From the NCBI RefSeq assembly GCF_024741795.1, contig NZ_CP102950.1, forward strand, positions 2,356,001-2,420,000: DNA of 64,000 nucleotides, given 5' to 3'. Position numbers and translations under genes: made by a program. Shown piece by piece: positions 60,962 to 64,000 of this stretch. Below the pieces are notes generated by a model, which searched no databases, was not told where the DNA came from, and saw only the letters and a list, made by a program, of their open reading frames with translations. Source of the stretch: Arthrobacter sp. CJ23. GTDB lineage: Bacteria; Actinomycetota; Actinomycetes; Actinomycetales; Micrococcaceae. Each line of letters starts with the position of its first letter. Position 1 is the stretch's first letter.

Positions 60962-61924
60962 CTATTCAGCGGAACTCTTGGCCTCGCTGTTTTCGCTGCC
61001 GCTCGCGTTCGTGAACAGCCCGGCGGCCGGGGACTCCGCGTTGGTTCCGCCCAGCGCACGGCCGATGCCCTTCAAGGCCTCGCCGATTTCGCTGGGGACG
61101 ATCCAGAGCTTGTTCGAGGATCCTTCCGCGATCTTGGGAAGGGTCTGAAGGTACTGGTAGGCCAGCAGCTTCTGGTCCGGGTTGCCCTTGTGGATTGCGT
61201 CGAAGACCTTCTGGATGGCCTGGGCTTCACCGTCGGCGCGCAGGATGGCTGCCTTGGCGTCACCTTCGGCCGCGAGGATGGCAGCCTGTCGCTGGCCCTC
61301 GGCAGTCAGGATCTGCGACTGTTTGGTGCCTTCGGCGGTCAGGATGGCTGCACGACGGTCACGCTCGGCGCGCATCTGCTTTTCCATCGAGTCCTGGATG
61401 GAGTGGGGCGGGTCGATGGCCTTGAGCTCAACTCGGGAAACTCGGATGCCCCAGCGCCCGGTGGCTTCGTCCAGCACGCCACGCAGCTGGCCGTTGATCT
61501 GGTCGCGCGAGGTCAGGGCTTCTTCAAGGTTGAGCCCGCCCACCACGTTGCGGAGCGTGGTGGTCGTCAGCTGTTCCACTGCCTGGATGTAGTTGGCGAT
61601 CTCATACGTGGCGGCCCGGGGGTCCGTCACCTGGAAGTACACCACGGTGTCGATGGAGACAACCAGGTTGTCCTCGGTGATCACCGGCTGCGGCGGGAAC
61701 GACACCACCTGTTCGCGGAGGTCGAGAAGCGGCAGGAGCCGGTCGACAAACGGGATCAGGATGGTAAGCCCCGGGTTGAGCGTGCGCTGGTACTTGCCGA
61801 GACGTTCAACGACGCCGGCACGTGCCTGCGGGATGATCCGGACCGAGCGGACCAACACGATGATTACAAATATGACGAGAACAATCAGCACTATCGCGGC
61901 TGCTGTTCCTCCCAAGCCATCCAT
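60962..61924 (-). CDS. SPFH/Band 7 domain protein (stomatin-like)
   Basis: A 320-residue membrane-associated protein. A single N-terminal helix (AAAIVLIVLVIFVIIVLVRS) is followed by the SPFH domain (about 30-210) and an Ala/Glu-rich coiled coil with repeats such as AILTAEG and AILAAEGDAKAAIL. These proteins form membrane scaffolds and often work with NfeD. The gene is 98 bp downstream of the NfeD-like gene, the standard pairing. Function in this organism is not known. Confidence 0.9.
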   Translation of the reverse strand: MDGLGGTAAAIVLIVLVIFVIIVLVRSVRIIPQARAGVVERLGKYQRTLNPGLTILIPFVDRLLPLLDLREQVVSFPPQPVITEDNLVVSIDTVVYFQVTDPRAATYEIANYIQAVEQLTTTTLRNVVGGLNLEEALTSRDQINGQLRGVLDEATGRWGIRVSRVELKAIDPPHSIQDSMEKQMRAERDRRAAILTAEGTKQSQILTAEGQRQAAILAAEGDAKAAILRADGEAQAIQKVFDAIHKGNPDQKLLAYQYLQTLPKIAEGSSNKLWIVPSEIGEALKGIGRALGGTNAESPAAGLFTNASGSENSEAKSSAE

Positions 61925-62022
61925 ACATCTCCTTCATTCCCCAGTTGCGTGGTTTGATGCGGTGTACACCGCGGCAGTGGCATGGAACGCTGTCCGCCGC
62001 GGACGTTTTCTGCTGGCTGCGT

Positions 62023-62484
62023 TTAGTGCGGGCTGTTGTCGGAAGTCGAAGCGACCACCGCCGTCGCGCCGTCGATCTTGGTCACTTCCACCGTTTCCCC
62101 GGCCTCAATCAGGCCGCCGGTGCTCCGCGCACTCCAGACGTCGCCGCCGATTTTGACGAGGCCGCCGGTGCCGCTCACTGCTTCCATGACGAGGGCGGAC
62201 TGTCCGATGAGCCGGTCAACATTGGTGCGCTGCTCCGCCGGTCCCTTGCGCAGGTGTTTGAGCGCGACAGGACGGACGAATGCGATCATCAGGAGGGAGA
62301 CGACGGAGAAGACCACGATCTGCAGCCAGAAATCGGCGCCGGCGAAGTCTGCGATCAGCCCCGCCAGGGCCCCGCCGCCGAGCATGATGAAGAAGAGATC
62401 CAGAGTCAGCATCTCCACCACGGCAAACGCCAGGAAGACTGTGAGCCACAGGGCCCACCAGTTCTCGCCAAGCCATTCGAACAT
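62023..62484 (-). CDS. NfeD-like C-terminal domain protein
   Basis: A 153-residue membrane protein with two or three helices and a C-terminal OB-like NfeD domain (about 80-150, with GGLVKIGGDVWSARS). It lacks the ClpP-like protease domain of long NfeD proteins. It is the usual partner of the SPFH protein encoded downstream. The ATG at 62484 follows AAGGGGGAACG; an in-frame ATG at 62511 is less likely. Confidence 0.88.
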   Translation of the reverse strand: MFEWLGENWWALWLTVFLAFAVVEMLTLDLFFIMLGGGALAGLIADFAGADFWLQIVVFSVVSLLMIAFVRPVALKHLRKGPAEQRTNVDRLIGQSALVMEAVSGTGGLVKIGGDVWSARSTGGLIEAGETVEVTKIDGATAVVASTSDNSPH

Positions 62485-62564
62485 CGTTCCCCCTTGTTCC
62501 CGGACCCGCATTGGCGGAATCGCAGTAGCTGTCTTTCCATCCTAGCCCGGCGGTTGCGTTCCCG

Positions 62565-63419
62565 TCAGGACGCCTGCTTGGCGGTGTTGAATACGGTGAT
62601 GGCAAACTTGGCGTTGGCCGTGACGGCGCCGTCGTCCTGCACCGACCGTGCCAGTTCCGCACGGTCCAGGTGATGCCCGGCCGGGCCCATGTAGGCGAGG
62701 TCTGCGAGCTCGGCCCCGCTCAATTCCAGCCTGATATCCAGTTCCGTAGTGGTGCCGTGCGCGAAGTGCTCCTGCATCCTTTCGGAAAGGCGTTCGGCCT
62801 TGCCGTCCTCGATGCCGAGCATTCCGCTGCGCTCGGCAATCTCCGCCAGGTGGCCAGGGCGGGGCGTCACCACGATGAGACTCCCACCCGGCCGGAGGAC
62901 GCGTGCAAATTCGGCTGGGTTGCGCGGAGCAAACACCACCAGCACGACGTCGACGGCGGCGTCGGCGATCGGCAACGGGCGCCAGATGTCCCACACGAGG
63001 TTGACGGCGTCCGGATTCAGCCGGGCCGCCCGGCGGAGCGCGAACTTGGAGATGTCCAGGCCGATGGCGGCGGCGGGCGAACGGTCCAGGACTGCCCGCA
63101 GGTAGTGGCCTGTGCCCGTGCCGGCGTCGAGCACCACGGCGTCGGGAGGGGCAAGCGCCGGCGCGGCCAGCTCCGCAACTGCGGCCGCCATGGCCGTGTA
63201 GTGGCCCGCCGCCAGGAAAGCATGGCGGGCTGCCACCATGTCGGCCGAGTCGGCTTCGAAGGGCGTCCCCTTGCCGGTCAGGAGGTTGAAATAGCCCTGC
63301 TTGGCGGCGTCGAAGCTGTGTCCGTTGCCGCAGACGAGGGCAGCCCGGGGACTGGTGGTCCGGCGCAGCGGGTCCTGGCAAACGGGACAGCGCAAGGAGG
63401 CAACGGCGTCGGGAAGCAT
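62565..63419 (-). CDS. 23S rRNA (guanine) methyltransferase RlmA-like
   Basis: A 284-residue methyltransferase. The N-terminal zinc finger (CPVCQDPL ... CGNGHSFD, four ligands Cys-x2-Cys and Cys/His) is typical of RlmA proteins that methylate G745 or G748 in 23S rRNA. The S-adenosylmethionine motif is VLDAGTGTGHYL, followed by LVVFAPRNPAEFARVLRPGG. TlrB-type tylosin resistance belongs to the same family, so an effect on macrolide susceptibility is possible; sequence alone does not decide. Confidence 0.87.
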   Translation of the reverse strand: MLPDAVASLRCPVCQDPLRRTTSPRAALVCGNGHSFDAAKQGYFNLLTGKGTPFEADSADMVAARHAFLAAGHYTAMAAAVAELAAPALAPPDAVVLDAGTGTGHYLRAVLDRSPAAAIGLDISKFALRRAARLNPDAVNLVWDIWRPLPIADAAVDVVLVVFAPRNPAEFARVLRPGGSLIVVTPRPGHLAEIAERSGMLGIEDGKAERLSERMQEHFAHGTTTELDIRLELSGAELADLAYMGPAGHHLDRAELARSVQDDGAVTANAKFAITVFNTAKQAS

Positions 63420-63463
63420 GGTCTCAATCCTACGGGGCCGGGAGCCGCCGTTGCCGCTGACTG

Positions 63464-64000
63464 TCAGTCGTTGAGGAAGCCCAAGGCCCGGCGGGCCGCA
63501 TCGATTCCGTGCCCTGCCCAGTTGGCCGAGTACTCGGAGTTGTTGGACAGGGACCTCAGTTCGGCGCGGTCGAGGTAGAGCGCTCCGTGCAGGTGGTCCG
63601 TTTCGTGCTGCACGATCCGGGCCTGCCAGCCGGTGAAGTCCGCGGCCGCGCCCGCACCGTCCGGACGCAGATACTCGAGGCGCACGTCCCGGTGCCTGGT
63701 GACCACCGCCTGCAGGCCGTTGACCGACAAACAGCCTTCGAAGAACGAGGCAGATTCGGCGCCCAACGGCTCATAGCGTGGATTGAGCATGGCGAAGAAC
63801 TCCAACGGTCCGCGTCCGCGCAGTGCCGCCGCGGCCGGATCGATGTCGAACTGGTCCTCCAGGACTGCGAGCTGCAGCGGAATGCCCAGCTGCGGCGCCG
63901 CAAGCCCGACGCCGGGTGCGGCGTGCATGACCGCGCGCATCCGGCCGATGAGCAGCCCGAGTTCGGCGTCGTCAAGCTGGCCGTCGTACGGAGCCGCGTG
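63464..64000 (-). CDS. def: Peptide deformylase, N-terminus cut by the window edge
   Basis: Removes the formyl group from nascent proteins. Residues visible: motif 1 GVGLAAPQLG, motif 2 EGCLSVNG with the metal-ligand Cys, motif 3 QHETDHLHG with two His ligands and the catalytic Glu. The reading frame continues without a stop to base 64000 (last residues toward the edge HAAPYDGQLDD), so the true start lies outside. An ATG at 63940 would cut into the conserved fold and is rejected. The C-terminal tail is longer than in minimal enzymes. Confidence 0.93.
   Translation of the reverse strand, partial: HAAPYDGQLDDAELGLLIGRMRAVMHAAPGVGLAAPQLGIPLQLAVLEDQFDIDPAAAALRGRGPLEFFAMLNPRYEPLGAESASFFEGCLSVNGLQAVVTRHRDVRLEYLRPDGAGAAADFTGWQARIVQHETDHLHGALYLDRAELRSLSNNSEYSANWAGHGIDAARRALGFLND

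Noticed and set aside
1..64000. Mobile elements, prophage, CRISPR, toxin-antitoxin or defence islands
   Set aside because: No transposase, integrase, direct-repeat/spacer array, restriction or abortive-infection gene was found. All recognised genes are core or conserved metabolic genes, and base composition looks even by eye.

Overview
The window is high-GC chromosomal DNA from an actinobacterium. The combination of a Pup-proteasome locus, mycothiol ligase (MshC), RbpA, a fused PafBC regulator and a GlgC/GlgM pair points to the Micrococcaceae, most likely Arthrobacter or Pseudarthrobacter. That placement is inferred from gene content and remembered protein families; no database search was made. 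No insertion sequence, prophage, CRISPR array, rRNA operon or replication origin was seen. This is core chromosome, densely coded on both strands.

Layout. 1-2.1 kb: biotin ECF transporter genes bioY-bioM-bioN (minus strand). 2.4-6.3 kb: an ABC-F ATPase, then a minus-strand run of DUF3099 protein, small Cys/His protein, SURF1 and YbaK. 6.5-13.2 kb: two short-chain dehydrogenases (SDRs), phosphoserine phosphatase, an ABC ATPase, a TSUP permease, an RNA methyltransferase, ribosomal protein L31 type B and a lipoate ligase-like protein. 13.2-16.9 kb: aminopeptidase N and a YeiH permease. 17.0-20.4 kb: a circularly permuted ATP-grasp / alpha-E / transglutaminase operon. 20.5-24.8 kb: a zinc-ribbon SDR and the divergent glgC / glgM pair. 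24.9-31.5 kb: a lipid beta-oxidation-like module (acyl-CoA oxidase/dehydrogenase, TetR, thiolase, FabG4-type reductase, MaoC hydratase) with a perfect operator palindrome. 31.6-35.0 kb: tRNA-Leu(GAG), an M20 peptidase, an acyl-CoA dehydrogenase and two small proteins. 35.0-57.3 kb: an aldo/keto reductase, uppP, mshC, PAC2, a HAD phosphatase, a site-2 protease, trmI, then arc-dop-pup-prcB-prcA-pafA, two FKBP isomerases, pafBC, tatA, tatC and helY. 57.3-64 kb: an amidohydrolase, a candidate structured RNA, polyprenol-phosphate mannosyltransferase, rbpA, an SPFH/NfeD pair, RlmA and a truncated peptide deformylase. The order uppP-mshC-PAC2-trmI-mpa-dop-pup-prcBA-pafA-pafBC-tatAC-helY-ppm-rbpA resembles the Mycobacterium tuberculosis Rv2136c-Rv2050 region.

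How the genes work together. Dop deamidates the C-terminal Gln of Pup, PafA ligates Pup to substrates, ARC unfolds them and PrcBA degrades them. PafBC next door is a DNA-damage-responsive activator in relatives. The fatty-acid module has the enzymes for repeated acyl-CoA oxidation, hydration, reduction and thiolysis, and its TetR gene is divergent from them across a 31-bp palindrome.

Most notable signals: a 92-nt hairpin with an 18-bp basal stem downstream of a good promoter in the largest gene-free interval (58983-59469); the TetR operator that contains a -10-like element in each arm; at least thirteen genes with a TAnnnT element 6-8 nt before the start codon, which suggests leaderless transcription; two SDRs without the catalytic tyrosine; and three tandem 15-nt repeats just after mshC.
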